Of a stretch of 64,000 nt of DNA, positions 56,091-64,000 are shown in pieces. The notes under the pieces were generated by a model. The model was not told the origin of the DNA, made no database searches, and saw only the letters and a list, made by a program, of their open reading frames with translations. Both the position numbers and the translations under genes were made by a program. The DNA is from Burkholderia sp. GAS332 (GTDB lineage: Bacteria; Pseudomonadota; Gammaproteobacteria; Burkholderiales; Burkholderiaceae): NCBI GenBank assembly GCA_900142905.1, contig FSRV01000002.1, positions 2,542,001 to 2,606,000 on the forward strand, given 5' to 3'. The first letter of the stretch is position 1; each line of letters begins with the position of its first letter.

Positions 56091-56888
56091 TCACACGCGA
56101 CGCGGCGCGGGGTTATTGCGCACGACGCTCGCACGCAGGTTGTGCGGATCCAGCGCGCGCACGATGCGCAGATCGTCCGCGCTGGGCGGCGGCGTCACCT
56201 GCATCTCGGGATGCGCACGCAATTCGAAACCGGTCGCGTCCTGCACTTCGTCGAAGCTCACGCCAGGATGCAGCGAGCGCACCTGGACCGCATGATTCGC
56301 ACCGCCGAAATCCATCACGCACAAATCGGTGATCACGCTGCGCAGATCGGTGAACGCGCGCATGCCGGAGATTTCGCGCGCCGGGTTGTAGCCGACGCTG
56401 CACACCATGTCGACTTCACCGGCAACAAACGCGCGTTTGCTATGACCGGAGACAAAGAACGAGTTCGCGTGATTGATGCTGTTGCCCGGGAAACCGCGCG
56501 CGCCGAGCAATTGCGTTTTCGGGCGGGCGTAGTCGTCACCGAGCCAGGAAATGTTGGCCTGGCCGAAGCGGTCGATCTGCGTGGGCATCACCAACGCGTG
56601 ACGCTTGCCATGCCACACACAATCGAACACGCGTTCATAGGTCATCAAGCCCGACGCCTGCACGCGATAACCCGCTTCACGCGGTCCGAGCGGCACCGGG
56701 CTTTCGACCAGATAGGCTTCGCCATCGGTGAGCATCAGACCCGCGTTGTACGCGAGGCGCGCAAGACCAGCGGCGAGGCGCGGCCCCGTGCCAATGCCAG
56801 TCGCCAGCACTTCGCCGTCATCACGCCAGACGCGTGCCGCCGCGGCGATCATCAATTCGGCGAGGGAATAATCGAGAGAGTCGCTCAT
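56091..56888 (-). CDS. ipdB: IpdB, beta subunit of the COCHEA-CoA ring hydrolase
   Basis: 265 residues of the class I CoA-transferase beta fold (LATGIGTGPRLAAGLARLAY, LLGARGFPGNSINHANSFFV, VCSVGYNPAREI). With IpdA it forms an enzyme that opens the last ring of steroids hydrolytically rather than moving CoA. It follows ipdA by 10 bp. The gene pair in the middle of a steroid cluster supports this over ordinary acid CoA-transferase. Confidence 0.88.
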   Translation of the reverse strand: MSDSLDYSLAELMIAAAARVWRDDGEVLATGIGTGPRLAAGLARLAYNAGLMLTDGEAYLVESPVPLGPREAGYRVQASGLMTYERVFDCVWHGKRHALVMPTQIDRFGQANISWLGDDYARPKTQLLGARGFPGNSINHANSFFVSGHSKRAFVAGEVDMVCSVGYNPAREISGMRAFTDLRSVITDLCVMDFGGANHAVQVRSLHPGVSFDEVQDATGFELRAHPEMQVTPPPSADDLRIVRALDPHNLRASVVRNNPAPRRV

Positions 56889-56898
56889 GTGCGCTCCA

Positions 56899-57783
56899 TT
56901 ACAGAATCGGCAACGGCAACGCCGCTACATGGGACCGGCCGCCTGCGCGTTGCAGATAGCCCGGTTCGTCGGCGCCTACTACGTCACTTAGGTAAGCGGC
57001 TGTTTGTTGCGGATCTTCCGCACTCGCGCAATACGTCTTCAGATGCGGCAAATCCCAGCCGTAGGCCGGTGCGCACGAAGTGGGATGCGCGCCGCACGGT
57101 GCATGCACCACGCCACTCACGAGCGATCGTTCGAAGGTATTGCGGCGCGCGAGATCGAGGTCGTCGCTTGCGAGCGAATCGACCAGCGTCTCGCTGCTGA
57201 CGAAGCACTGCTTCGCCGCGCGTGCGAACCATGCGTCGAAGAAAGGATCCGGACCGTCGATGCGCGTATTGCCCATGCGGTCCGCGGCATTCACGTGCAG
57301 CAGCGCGGCGTCGAGTTCGAGCGCCGGCATGGCCAGCAGCGTCTCGCCACCATAGGGCGATTGCACAGTGCGCAGATGCGGTGCGTGTTTCAGCAGATCG
57401 GTGCCGAGGCCGACGCGCGTCGGCAAAAACGGCAAACGTGCCGCCGCCGCGCGCAGGCCGAGTTGCAGCAGGCCTTCGTCGAGCTCCCACACGTCGAGCG
57501 CGCCCTGCTCACGTGCCCGGCGAAAATGCGGTTCGAGCGGAATCACGTCGAGCGAGACGAAGCCGAACACCAGCTTGCGGACTTTGCCCGCCGCGCACAG
57601 CAGTCCTACGTCCGGGCCGCCATACGCGACCACGGTGAGGTCCTTCAGATTCGAGCGGACGATCTCGCGCACAAGTGCCATCGGCTTGCGGCGTGGACCC
57701 CAGCCGCCAATGCCGATCGTCATGCCGTCGGCGAGTTGCGCGACGGCATCGCGTGCGCTGAGTGTTTTATCGAGTGGTTTCAT
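56899..57783 (-). CDS. ipdA: IpdA, alpha subunit of the COCHEA-CoA ring hydrolase
   Basis: 294 residues of the CoA-transferase alpha fold (GMTIGIGGWGPRRKPMALVR, VAYGGPDVGLLCAAGKVRKL, RVGLGTDLLK, AALLHVNAADRMGNTRIDG). Partner of IpdB. Ends with a degenerate tail AALPLPIL. A short degenerate direct-repeat spacer separates it from the dioxygenase gene. Confidence 0.88.
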   Translation of the reverse strand: MKPLDKTLSARDAVAQLADGMTIGIGGWGPRRKPMALVREIVRSNLKDLTVVAYGGPDVGLLCAAGKVRKLVFGFVSLDVIPLEPHFRRAREQGALDVWELDEGLLQLGLRAAAARLPFLPTRVGLGTDLLKHAPHLRTVQSPYGGETLLAMPALELDAALLHVNAADRMGNTRIDGPDPFFDAWFARAAKQCFVSSETLVDSLASDDLDLARRNTFERSLVSGVVHAPCGAHPTSCAPAYGWDLPHLKTYCASAEDPQQTAAYLSDVVGADEPGYLQRAGGRSHVAALPLPIL

Positions 57784-57880
57784 GCGTTATTCCTGCGTGT
57801 TTCCTGCGGCTTCCTGCTTGTCTCCGGCAGGTTTGCTGCGAGTTTGCTGCGCGTTTTCCGCGAGTTTTCTGATCAAGGGT
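57784..57880. repeat. Degenerate short direct repeats between tesB and ipdA
   Basis: The gap holds decaying units of about 11 bp such as GTTTCCTGCGG, GTTTGCTGCGA, GTTTGCTGCGC and GTTTTCCGCGA. Purpose unknown; probably replication slippage. Confidence 0.55.
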
Positions 57881-58777
57881 CTAGCGGAATCCAACGCTGA
57901 AGTCGTGGCCCCACAGGCTCACGCGCGTCGCCTCGTAGACGCTGTGCTGCGCCCAGTCGACCGTCAGGCCGCCATAGCCGTACTCCAGATCGAAACCGCC
58001 TGGCGTTTTCATGTAGAACGAGATCATGTGGTCGTTGCAATGCCGGCCGAGCGTGGCGGAGAGCTTCACGCCTTGTGCCGCGACCCGGTCGAGCGCGCGG
58101 CCCACTTCGTCCATCGAGTCCACTTCGGCCATCACGTGGATGCAGCCGGACGGCACCGCGAGGTCCATGATCGCGAGGCTGTGATGACGCGCGTTTTTGC
58201 AGTGCAGAAAATGGATGCGCTTCTCGGGCTCGGCGGGGTCGTCGGTGAAACGCACGCGGAAGATGTCGGAGAGCTCGAAGCCGAGCACGTCGCGCAGGAA
58301 GGCATCGGTCGCGTCGAACTGCGGTGCGGGCAGCACGGCATGACCGAGGCCCATCGCGCCGGTGACGAAACCAGATACGCCGAGCGGCGAAACGAAGCGC
58401 CGGAAATCGGTGCGCACGCCCCAGAAAAACTCATGCCGGTTGCCGGACGGATCGGTGCACCACACCATCGCCTGCACGCGGCGCAGCGCGGCTTCCTGTG
58501 CGCTGGCGCGGATCGGTTCCACGCCGGCCAATTGCAGGGCGCGGATCGCGTCGTCGAACGCGACCGCGTCAGGCAGTTCCCAACCCGATGCGAAGTAGCG
58601 ATCGGCGTCGCCGGGCACGATCAGGTAGCGGAAATCGCGCTCATCCATCTTCACGTACAGCGCGCCGTCCGTTGCGTCCTGCGCCTGCATGCCCAGCACG
58701 TTTTCCGCATAGCCGCGCCATGTGCCGACATCCGCCGACTGCACGACAACGTAGCCTAAAGCCCGTACATCGATCAT
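57881..58777 (-). CDS. tesB: Extradiol dioxygenase for ring A cleavage (TesB/HsaC)
   Basis: Iron-dependent dioxygenase that opens the aromatic A ring of 3,4-DHSA at C4-C5. Two-domain type I vicinal oxygen chelate protein of 298 residues with iron ligands His146 (GLGHAVL), His214 (GCIHVMAE) and Glu265 (FDLEYGYGG), and acid-base residues in NARHHSLA and NDHMISFYM. Closest in pattern to HsaC, TesB and BphC. The steroid assignment rests on the neighbouring ksh and ipd genes. Confidence 0.92.
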   Translation of the reverse strand: MIDVRALGYVVVQSADVGTWRGYAENVLGMQAQDATDGALYVKMDERDFRYLIVPGDADRYFASGWELPDAVAFDDAIRALQLAGVEPIRASAQEAALRRVQAMVWCTDPSGNRHEFFWGVRTDFRRFVSPLGVSGFVTGAMGLGHAVLPAPQFDATDAFLRDVLGFELSDIFRVRFTDDPAEPEKRIHFLHCKNARHHSLAIMDLAVPSGCIHVMAEVDSMDEVGRALDRVAAQGVKLSATLGRHCNDHMISFYMKTPGGFDLEYGYGGLTVDWAQHSVYEATRVSLWGHDFSVGFR

Positions 58778-58853
58778 CTCCGACTCCTCCAGAACCTGTT
58801 GTTGTCAGGCTTATTCTGGCGGTCCCGGGGGCGGCCAACATCGTCTGTTGGGA

Positions 58854-60494
58854 CTAGCTTGCGGCGGTGTTTTCAGCGGTTTTTTCGTTGTTTTCGACGC
58901 CGCCTTTCAGGTCATTTTTGACCGCTTCGCGCAAGCGGTATTTGAGCACCTTGCCGGCCGCGCTAACGGGCAACTGATCGACCAGCGTGAGGTATCGCGG
59001 CACCTTGTAGTTCGCCATGTTCTTGCGCGCCCAGTCGGTCAAATCTTCCGCGCTCGCCAGTTCGCCCGAACGCAGCACGACATACGCATGCCCCACTTCG
59101 CCGAGCCGCTCGTCGGGTACGCCGACCAGCGCCACCTGCGCCACCGCCGGATGCGCGCTGAACAGCCGCTCGATCTCCGCCGGATAGCAATTGAAACCGC
59201 CGACGATGAACATGTCCTTGATGCGGTCGGTAATGCGCAGATAGCCGCGTTCGTCGAGCGTGCCGAGGTCGCCGGTGTGCAACCAGCCTTCGCCGTCGAT
59301 CGTTTCGAAGGTGGTCTCCTGCTGGCCGAAGTAGCCCTGCATCACGTTGTAGCCGCGAATCAGGATTTCCCCTGTTTCGCCAAGGGCAACCGGATCGCCG
59401 CTGCTGTCGGCGATCCGGATCTCCACCCCGGGCATTGCACGGCCCGACGTTTGAGCGACGGTCTCAGCGTCGTCACCACTGCGGCACAGCGCGGCAAAAC
59501 CGCATGACTCGGTCAGGCCATAGCCCGTCAACACGGTTTCGAAACCCAGTTGCGCGCGCATTCGTTCGATCAGACTCGGCGCGATTGCGGCAGCGCCCGT
59601 CACCGCCACCCGCAACGACGACAGGTCGCGCGTGGCCAGGTCCGGCATGTCGAGTAACGCGTGATACAGCGTCGGCGGACCCGGCAAGACGGAGACGCGG
59701 TCGCGCACGATGCGTTCAAGCACGCGCTCCGGGTTGAACACCAGATGCGGCAATACGGTCGCGCCGCTCGCTAACGCCGCGAGCCAGCCTGCCTTGTAGC
59801 CGAACGCGTGAAAGAACGGGTTGACGATCAGATAGCGATCGCTTTCGCGCAGCGTCGCGATCTGCGCCCAATCGTGAATCGCGCGCAGATTCTGGCCGTG
59901 CGTGGTCATCACGCCCTTCGGGCGGCCCGTGGTGCCGGACGTGAACATGATGTCCATCAGCGTGTCCGGGCGCACCGCCGCCTCGCGCTCGTGAAACGCG
60001 TCCATCGGGGTGGCGGCCGCGCGCAGCAGGAACGCCTCCCACGTTTCGTCGTGGCCGTCGCTCGATTCCGCTGCCGGGCCGTCGAACACCACCACCCGAT
60101 CAAGCGTCGCGGGACGGTGTGCGGCCAGCATGGCCGGATACGAATCGCCGAGGAAGGTGCCGCAGCAGAACAGCAGTCGCGCGCCGCTGTCCTCGAGAAT
60201 CGCCGCGGCTTCCAGGCCCTTCATGCGGGTATTGATCGGCACCAGCGCCGCGCCTGCACTGTGAATCGCGAGCGCCGCCACGATCCATTCCGCGATGTTC
60301 GGCGCCCAGATCGCGACACGCTCGCCCGGCTGGATGCCGCAGCTCATCAACGCGCGCGCCGCTTCGATTCGCGCCGCGTCCAGTTGCGCATAGCTCAGGT
60401 TGCCCTGGACTGTTTCGATCGCGATACGCGTGCCGAAGCGCGCGGCGCCGCGCGCGATCAGCGCGGGCGTCGTCAGGATGGGGTTGAGCGTCAT
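58854..60494 (-). CDS. fadD3: Acyl-CoA synthetase, FadD3-like (HIP-CoA ligase)
   Basis: 546-residue adenylate-forming enzyme. AMP motif MFTSGTTGRPKGVMTTHG, GYGLTESCG, YNVMQGYFGQ, GWLHTGDLGTLDERGYLRI, DRIKDMFIVGGFNCYPAEIE and the C-terminal Lys in SAAGKVLKYRL. FadD3 activates the propionate side chain of the HIP acid after TesD cleavage. The ATG at 60494 is chosen; an upstream frame to 60617 has no match. The gene just before the ipd block and after kshB supports the role. Confidence 0.85.
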   Translation of the reverse strand: MTLNPILTTPALIARGAARFGTRIAIETVQGNLSYAQLDAARIEAARALMSCGIQPGERVAIWAPNIAEWIVAALAIHSAGAALVPINTRMKGLEAAAILEDSGARLLFCCGTFLGDSYPAMLAAHRPATLDRVVVFDGPAAESSDGHDETWEAFLLRAAATPMDAFHEREAAVRPDTLMDIMFTSGTTGRPKGVMTTHGQNLRAIHDWAQIATLRESDRYLIVNPFFHAFGYKAGWLAALASGATVLPHLVFNPERVLERIVRDRVSVLPGPPTLYHALLDMPDLATRDLSSLRVAVTGAAAIAPSLIERMRAQLGFETVLTGYGLTESCGFAALCRSGDDAETVAQTSGRAMPGVEIRIADSSGDPVALGETGEILIRGYNVMQGYFGQQETTFETIDGEGWLHTGDLGTLDERGYLRITDRIKDMFIVGGFNCYPAEIERLFSAHPAVAQVALVGVPDERLGEVGHAYVVLRSGELASAEDLTDWARKNMANYKVPRYLTLVDQLPVSAAGKVLKYRLREAVKNDLKGGVENNEKTAENTAAS

Positions 60495-60561
60495 GATGAG
60501 TTTGATTGATGCGGTTCGCGGCAAGCGCAACGCGCGAGAGCCGCGCGTGCGAACCGCGAAC

Positions 60562-61698
60562 CTAGTCGGGGAAAACCACGCGCAGCGTCGCGCTGGCGGG
60601 TGTCGCACTACAGGCAAGCGTCCAGCCGTCGGTCAGATCGGCCGCATCGAGCACGTGGTTAGCGTTCAGGTTCACGCTGCCGGCCTCGACCCGGCACATG
60701 CAGGCGCCACACAAACCGCTGCGGCACGAGTTCGGCGCCGGCACATCGGCACGCAGCATCGCGTCGAGCAGGGTTTCACCGGGTTCGCAGGTGAAGGCGA
60801 AGGTGTTGCCGTCGAGCACGGTTTCGATTGCGGCGTTGGCGACGGAGGCCGTCTGGGGCGCTTCAGACGCCGAGGGCACGTCTGGCCGTTCGGGCGCCAC
60901 GAACGCGGTGCGCGCGACGGGCAGCCCGGTCACTCCGGTGACGCCAGACGTTCCGGTCGCGCCAGACGCTCCAGGCGTAGCCGGCAGATCCGGCAGCGAA
61001 GCAAACCGCTCCACATGCACCTTCGCTCGCGGCAAGCCCAGCGCAAGCATGGCTGCCAGCGCGCTCTCCATAAACAGCGCCGGCCCGCAAATGAAGCATT
61101 CCTGCGTGCTCCACGGTCGCGCCAATTCTTCCAGATGACGTTGCTGCGGAATGCCCTGCACGCTATCGAGCCAGTGAATCACGCGCAATCTTCCCGCGTG
61201 CCGCTGCCCGAGTTGCCGCAGTTCTTCGCTGAAAATCACCGACTGCGCGTCCCGATTCGCGTAGATCAGCGTCAGCATGCCGCGCCCATTCACCAGCGCG
61301 GACTTGAGGATCGACAGCACCGGCGTGATCCCGCTGCCGCCCGCGAACAGAAGCAGATCGCCGTCGAGCGAGCGCGGCGTGAACACGCCCGCGGGCGCCA
61401 TCACGTCGAGTTCGTCGCCGGGCTGAATGCTGTCGCACATCCAGTTCGACACCCGCCCATCGCGCACCCGCTTGACGGTGATCTTCGGCGCGCGGTCGAT
61501 GCCCGGCGCGCTCGAGAGTGAATAACAGCGCTGCACGATGGCATCAGCGCACGGCACCTTGAGCGTGAGAAACTGCCCCGGGCGATAGCTGAAGGCATCA
61601 TGCAGCGCCTGCGGCAGATCGAACACGAAAGAGCGCGCGTCGGCGCTCTCCGCGATCACGTCCGCCACTTTGAGCCGGTGAAAACGCGAATCGGCCAT
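60562..61698 (-). CDS. kshB: 3-ketosteroid 9alpha-monooxygenase, reductase component
   Basis: Flavin and iron-sulphur reductase that passes electrons from NADH to KshA. FAD-binding QRCYSLSS near residue 56, nucleotide-binding GGSGITPVLS near 120 and CGPALFMESAL near 204. C-terminal plant-type [2Fe-2S] ferredoxin with Cys325, Cys330, Cys333 and Cys363. Length of 378 residues is longer than usual because the linker between the reductase and ferredoxin domains (about 235-290) is expanded with repeats of GxTG/SG type and is Pro/Ala/Ser-rich. Confidence 0.9.
   Translation of the reverse strand: MADSRFHRLKVADVIAESADARSFVFDLPQALHDAFSYRPGQFLTLKVPCADAIVQRCYSLSSAPGIDRAPKITVKRVRDGRVSNWMCDSIQPGDELDVMAPAGVFTPRSLDGDLLLFAGGSGITPVLSILKSALVNGRGMLTLIYANRDAQSVIFSEELRQLGQRHAGRLRVIHWLDSVQGIPQQRHLEELARPWSTQECFICGPALFMESALAAMLALGLPRAKVHVERFASLPDLPATPGASGATGTSGVTGVTGLPVARTAFVAPERPDVPSASEAPQTASVANAAIETVLDGNTFAFTCEPGETLLDAMLRADVPAPNSCRSGLCGACMCRVEAGSVNLNANHVLDAADLTDGWTLACSATPASATLRVVFPD
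60925..60978. repeat. Short in-frame repeats in the KshB linker
   Basis: Codons for residues 241-258 repeat the pattern TPGASGATGTSGVTGVTG, from degenerate 9-12 bp DNA units. It extends the linker between the flavin and ferredoxin domains. Confidence 0.65.
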
Positions 61699-61709
61699 GG
61701 CGTGCGAAC

Positions 61710-62480
61710 TCAGGCGATGCCCATGATCATCTGCGCATTGTCGATCCGATACTCGCTGCCGTTGATGAAGCGAGATTCATCGGACGCAAGGAACAGCACC
61801 AGATTCGCGATGTCTTCCGGCAGACACATCCGACCGTGCGGATCGACCGATTGCGTGAGCGCGTCGCGGGTTTCTTCGGCTGTACCGAAGAACGGTGCGG
61901 TCATCGGCGTGAGAATGCCGTCCGGGTGAATCGTGTTGCAGCGGACCTTATAGCCCTGCTGCTTGCAGTGCGCGGCAATCGCACGCGTCATCGCCGTCAC
62001 CGCGCCCTTGCTGGCCGAATAGGCGCAGAACATACCGAGTCCGCCCAACGCCGCCACCGACGACATGTTGACGATCGACCCGCCCTTCTCTTTCATCGCC
62101 TTGACTGCTGCGCGGCAACCGAGAAAATAGCCTTCGGCATTGATGCGCAGCACGCGCTGCCATTGTTCGAGCGTGGTGTCTTCAATGCTGCCGAGCAACA
62201 GCACAGCGGCGTTGTTGACCAGCACATCCGGCGTGCCGAAGGTCGTTTGCGCCGCGCCGAACACGTCATTCCAGCCGGTTTCCGACGAGATGTCGTGACG
62301 CACGAACAGGGCGGCGTCGCCGATTTCCGCTGCCACTTCGCGGCCGGCTTCCTCGTTGACGTCGGTGAGCACGACACGTGCGCCTTCACGGGCGAACAGC
62401 AACGCGTCCTGTTTGCCGACGCCGCTCGCAGCGCCCGTCACGACGGCGATCTTGCCTTTGAGTCTGTCTCCCATCTTCAT
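61710..62480 (-). CDS. 3beta/17beta-hydroxysteroid dehydrogenase
   Basis: SDR of 256 residues strongly resembling the Comamonas testosteroni 3beta/17beta-HSD. Shared patterns are FVRHDISSETGW, VLVNNAAVLL, KEKGGSIVNMSSVA, AYSASKGAVTAMTR, RCNTIHPDGILTPM and LVLFLASDESRFINGSE. Catalytic Ser, Tyr and Lys are in place, and Asp40 after the second strand fits NAD. It would oxidise 3beta- or 17beta-hydroxyl groups at entry to the pathway. An ATG two codons in (61705-side of the first) is an equal alternative start. Confidence 0.87.
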   Translation of the reverse strand: MKMGDRLKGKIAVVTGAASGVGKQDALLFAREGARVVLTDVNEEAGREVAAEIGDAALFVRHDISSETGWNDVFGAAQTTFGTPDVLVNNAAVLLLGSIEDTTLEQWQRVLRINAEGYFLGCRAAVKAMKEKGGSIVNMSSVAALGGLGMFCAYSASKGAVTAMTRAIAAHCKQQGYKVRCNTIHPDGILTPMTAPFFGTAEETRDALTQSVDPHGRMCLPEDIANLVLFLASDESRFINGSEYRIDNAQMIMGIA

Positions 62481-62493
62481 TCTCTCTTCAGTG

Positions 62494-64000
62494 TCAGTCA
62501 GTTTCAGTCAGGGAATGGGCGGTGTTCGCGAGAACCACGCCCGCTGCGGCCCGGCCGGCCTGGCGGCCGGACCATATACAGTCCGCAAGCGAAAGCCCGC
62601 TCACGTAATGATTCGATGCCAGGCCGCACGCGGCCCGGCCGGCGGCGAACAAACCTTCGATCGGTGCGCCGTCCGGCGACAGCACGGCGTTGCTGGTCTC
62701 GTCGACCTGCAAGCCGCCGAGCGTGATCGACGGGCAAGGGAAAACGCGGCTGTCCGATGAGATATCGATCGCGTAGTAAGGTCCGTACATAAGCGGCTGC
62801 AACATGGCGGCGGATTTGCCGAACGCGCGGTCGATGCCGTTAAGCGCACCCAGGTTGTAGGCATTGACGGTTCGCTCGAGCACCGCCGGATCGCTGCCGA
62901 TGCGTGCGGCCAGATCGGCCAGCGACCACGCACGCTTGCGGCCTGCCAGCATCAGCAGCGTCGCGGGCACGCTCTGGAACGCCCACAGCTTGCCGCGCAA
63001 GCATTCCCTGAGCGCCTGCTTCACGAGCCGCGCATCGAGAATCAGCCACGCGTGCCCGTCGCGCGTTTCGCACATGGCATGGCCGAGCGCCGCGCCATAG
63101 ACTTCCTCGTTGCAAAAGCGCTCGCCGCGGCGATCCACGACGCAGCCTTGCGCCCACGTATAAGGCGGGTTGATGAAGCGCCACGCGGACACGCGTTCGA
63201 GCCGCTGTGCCACGCCGCCGGCCGACAGGCCGAGCCGGATGCCGGAGCCGTCACAACCGGTGGTGCCAAGACGCCAGTTCGGCAGATAACGCGGCGCGTA
63301 GTGCGCCACCATCGACCGGTTGAAGATGAACCCGCCGGTGCTCAACACCACCGCATCGGCCTTGATCGTGATGAGCCGGCCCTCGCGCTGCTCGAGGCGA
63401 TAAAGCGCGGCGCGTAGCCGGTCGGCCCACGCCGGCATGCCGTTATGCAAGCGCTCCGCCCAACGCGTGAGCCGCCGGTGGGCGCGCTGGGCCCGGCCCG
63501 GCGCCACTTGCCAGACCTGCGCGCCGATCACGCACCCGCTGCGGTCGGTGACCAGGCGGCGCACACTGGCATGGCACATCGTGTCGATGAACAGGTGCGC
63601 GTCCACCGCGCGCCGCAGCGTGTCGTACAGCACGCGGCCCGACATGCCGTCGCCGACCACCCGATGTCCGCGCGGTGCGGGCGCATGTTCGCGCGCGCCG
63701 TCACCCACGGCTTCGTTGCCTGAGTAGTACAGGTAATAGCTATTCTGCGGATACGACGTCTTGCGCGGCGGCACCGACGCGGCAAAGCGTACGCCGAGGC
63801 GTTCGAGCCAGCGCAGCATATCGACGCTGCCCGCGCAAAAGCGTTTGAGCGTCGCCACGGACACGGCATCGCCCACTTCCTCCCGTAGGTAGGCGAACAT
63901 CGCCTCGGGCGTGTCGTTGTAGCCCGCTTCGCTTTGATAGCGCGTGCCGCCGCCCGCATAGACCACGCCGCCGCTTTTCGCGCTCGCGCCGCCGCCCTCG
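62494..64000 (-). CDS. FAD-dependent steroid dehydrogenase (KstD/fumarate reductase family), partial
   Basis: The open frame continues past the right edge; at least 501 residues are inside and the FAD-binding N-terminus is missing. The first visible residues (GGGASAKSGGVVYAGGGTRY) match the family pattern after the dinucleotide fold. Later come VVLSTGGFIFN, SDSRVFPCPSITLGGLQVDE and the C-terminal FAD motif GLFAAGRAACGLASNHYVSG. The family includes 3-ketosteroid delta1- and delta4-dehydrogenases. Adjacent KshB and HSD genes support a steroid dehydrogenase, but which double bond it makes cannot be told. Confidence 0.82.
   Translation of the reverse strand, partial: EGGGASAKSGGVVYAGGGTRYQSEAGYNDTPEAMFAYLREEVGDAVSVATLKRFCAGSVDMLRWLERLGVRFAASVPPRKTSYPQNSYYLYYSGNEAVGDGAREHAPAPRGHRVVGDGMSGRVLYDTLRRAVDAHLFIDTMCHASVRRLVTDRSGCVIGAQVWQVAPGRAQRAHRRLTRWAERLHNGMPAWADRLRAALYRLEQREGRLITIKADAVVLSTGGFIFNRSMVAHYAPRYLPNWRLGTTGCDGSGIRLGLSAGGVAQRLERVSAWRFINPPYTWAQGCVVDRRGERFCNEEVYGAALGHAMCETRDGHAWLILDARLVKQALRECLRGKLWAFQSVPATLLMLAGRKRAWSLADLAARIGSDPAVLERTVNAYNLGALNGIDRAFGKSAAMLQPLMYGPYYAIDISSDSRVFPCPSITLGGLQVDETSNAVLSPDGAPIEGLFAAGRAACGLASNHYVSGLSLADCIWSGRQAGRAAAGVVLANTAHSLTETD

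Overview
The window looks like a Burkholderiales chromosome segment, most like Paraburkholderia or Burkholderia. The reasons are the high GC content, the dense operons with 1-4 bp overlaps, GGAG-type ribosome sites, a Wza/Wzb/Wzc/WcaJ capsule block, and dispersed hairpin repeats. The species cannot be named from the sequence alone. No rRNA, tRNA, phage, insertion sequence or CRISPR array was found.

Layout. (1) 1-6.7 kb, minus strand: an exopolysaccharide operon read wcaJ-wza-wzb-wzc-wecB-wecC (wecC is cut by the left edge). (2) 7-25 kb: an organic-acid region with an oxalate theme. It holds a ketopantoate-reductase-like protein, an aldehyde dehydrogenase with its LysR regulator, an OxlT-like oxalate:formate antiporter facing a second LysR gene, an operon with formyl-CoA transferase (Frc), an acyl-CoA-lyase-like ThDP enzyme, an FAH-family protein and a small membrane protein, a GntR regulator with candidate palindromic operators, a metabolite:H+ symporter, and a second OFA-family transporter followed by a 42-residue small subunit. 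DUF3830 and AraC genes close the region. (3) 25.5-64 kb: a steroid-degradation cluster. A solo LuxR regulator stands at its edge. A minus-strand operon (29.4-26.6 kb) encodes the meta-cleavage-product hydrolase TesD, a short-chain dehydrogenase, ketosteroid isomerase and a PaaY-like protein. A plus-strand set (29.5-36.5 kb) encodes a dehydrogenase, DUF1302 and DUF1329 envelope proteins and the TesE-TesF-TesG lower pathway. From 64 kb down to 38.6 kb, nearly everything is on the minus strand: a flavoprotein steroid dehydrogenase (cut by the right edge), 3beta/17beta-HSD, KshB, FadD3, extradiol dioxygenase TesB/HsaC, IpdA, IpdB, hydratase, IpdC, EchA20, four acyl-CoA dehydrogenases, two thiolases, dehydrogenases including IpdF, a MaoC hydratase, a YCF48 protein, an RND/MMPL transporter and KshA.

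How it works together. Isomerase and hydroxysteroid dehydrogenases make 3-keto-4-ene steroids. The flavoprotein and KshAB open ring B. TesB and TesD cleave ring A and split the product, and TesE-F-G turn the C5 piece into pyruvate and acetyl-CoA. FadD3 activates the remaining CD-ring propionate (HIP), and the Ipd, EchA20, acyl-CoA dehydrogenase and thiolase proteins degrade it. The HsaAB/TesA hydroxylase is not in the window and is presumably outside it.

The least explained parts are: a 1 kb inverted-repeat element (36.47-37.46 kb) around a hexanucleotide array, with strand composition drifting on both sides; a hairpin repeat that sits just before start codons and occurs once as a copy nested in a copy; in-frame tandem-repeat expansions in three catabolic enzymes; and an oxalate locus with an unusual decarboxylase/lyase and a possible oxalyl-CoA reductase.
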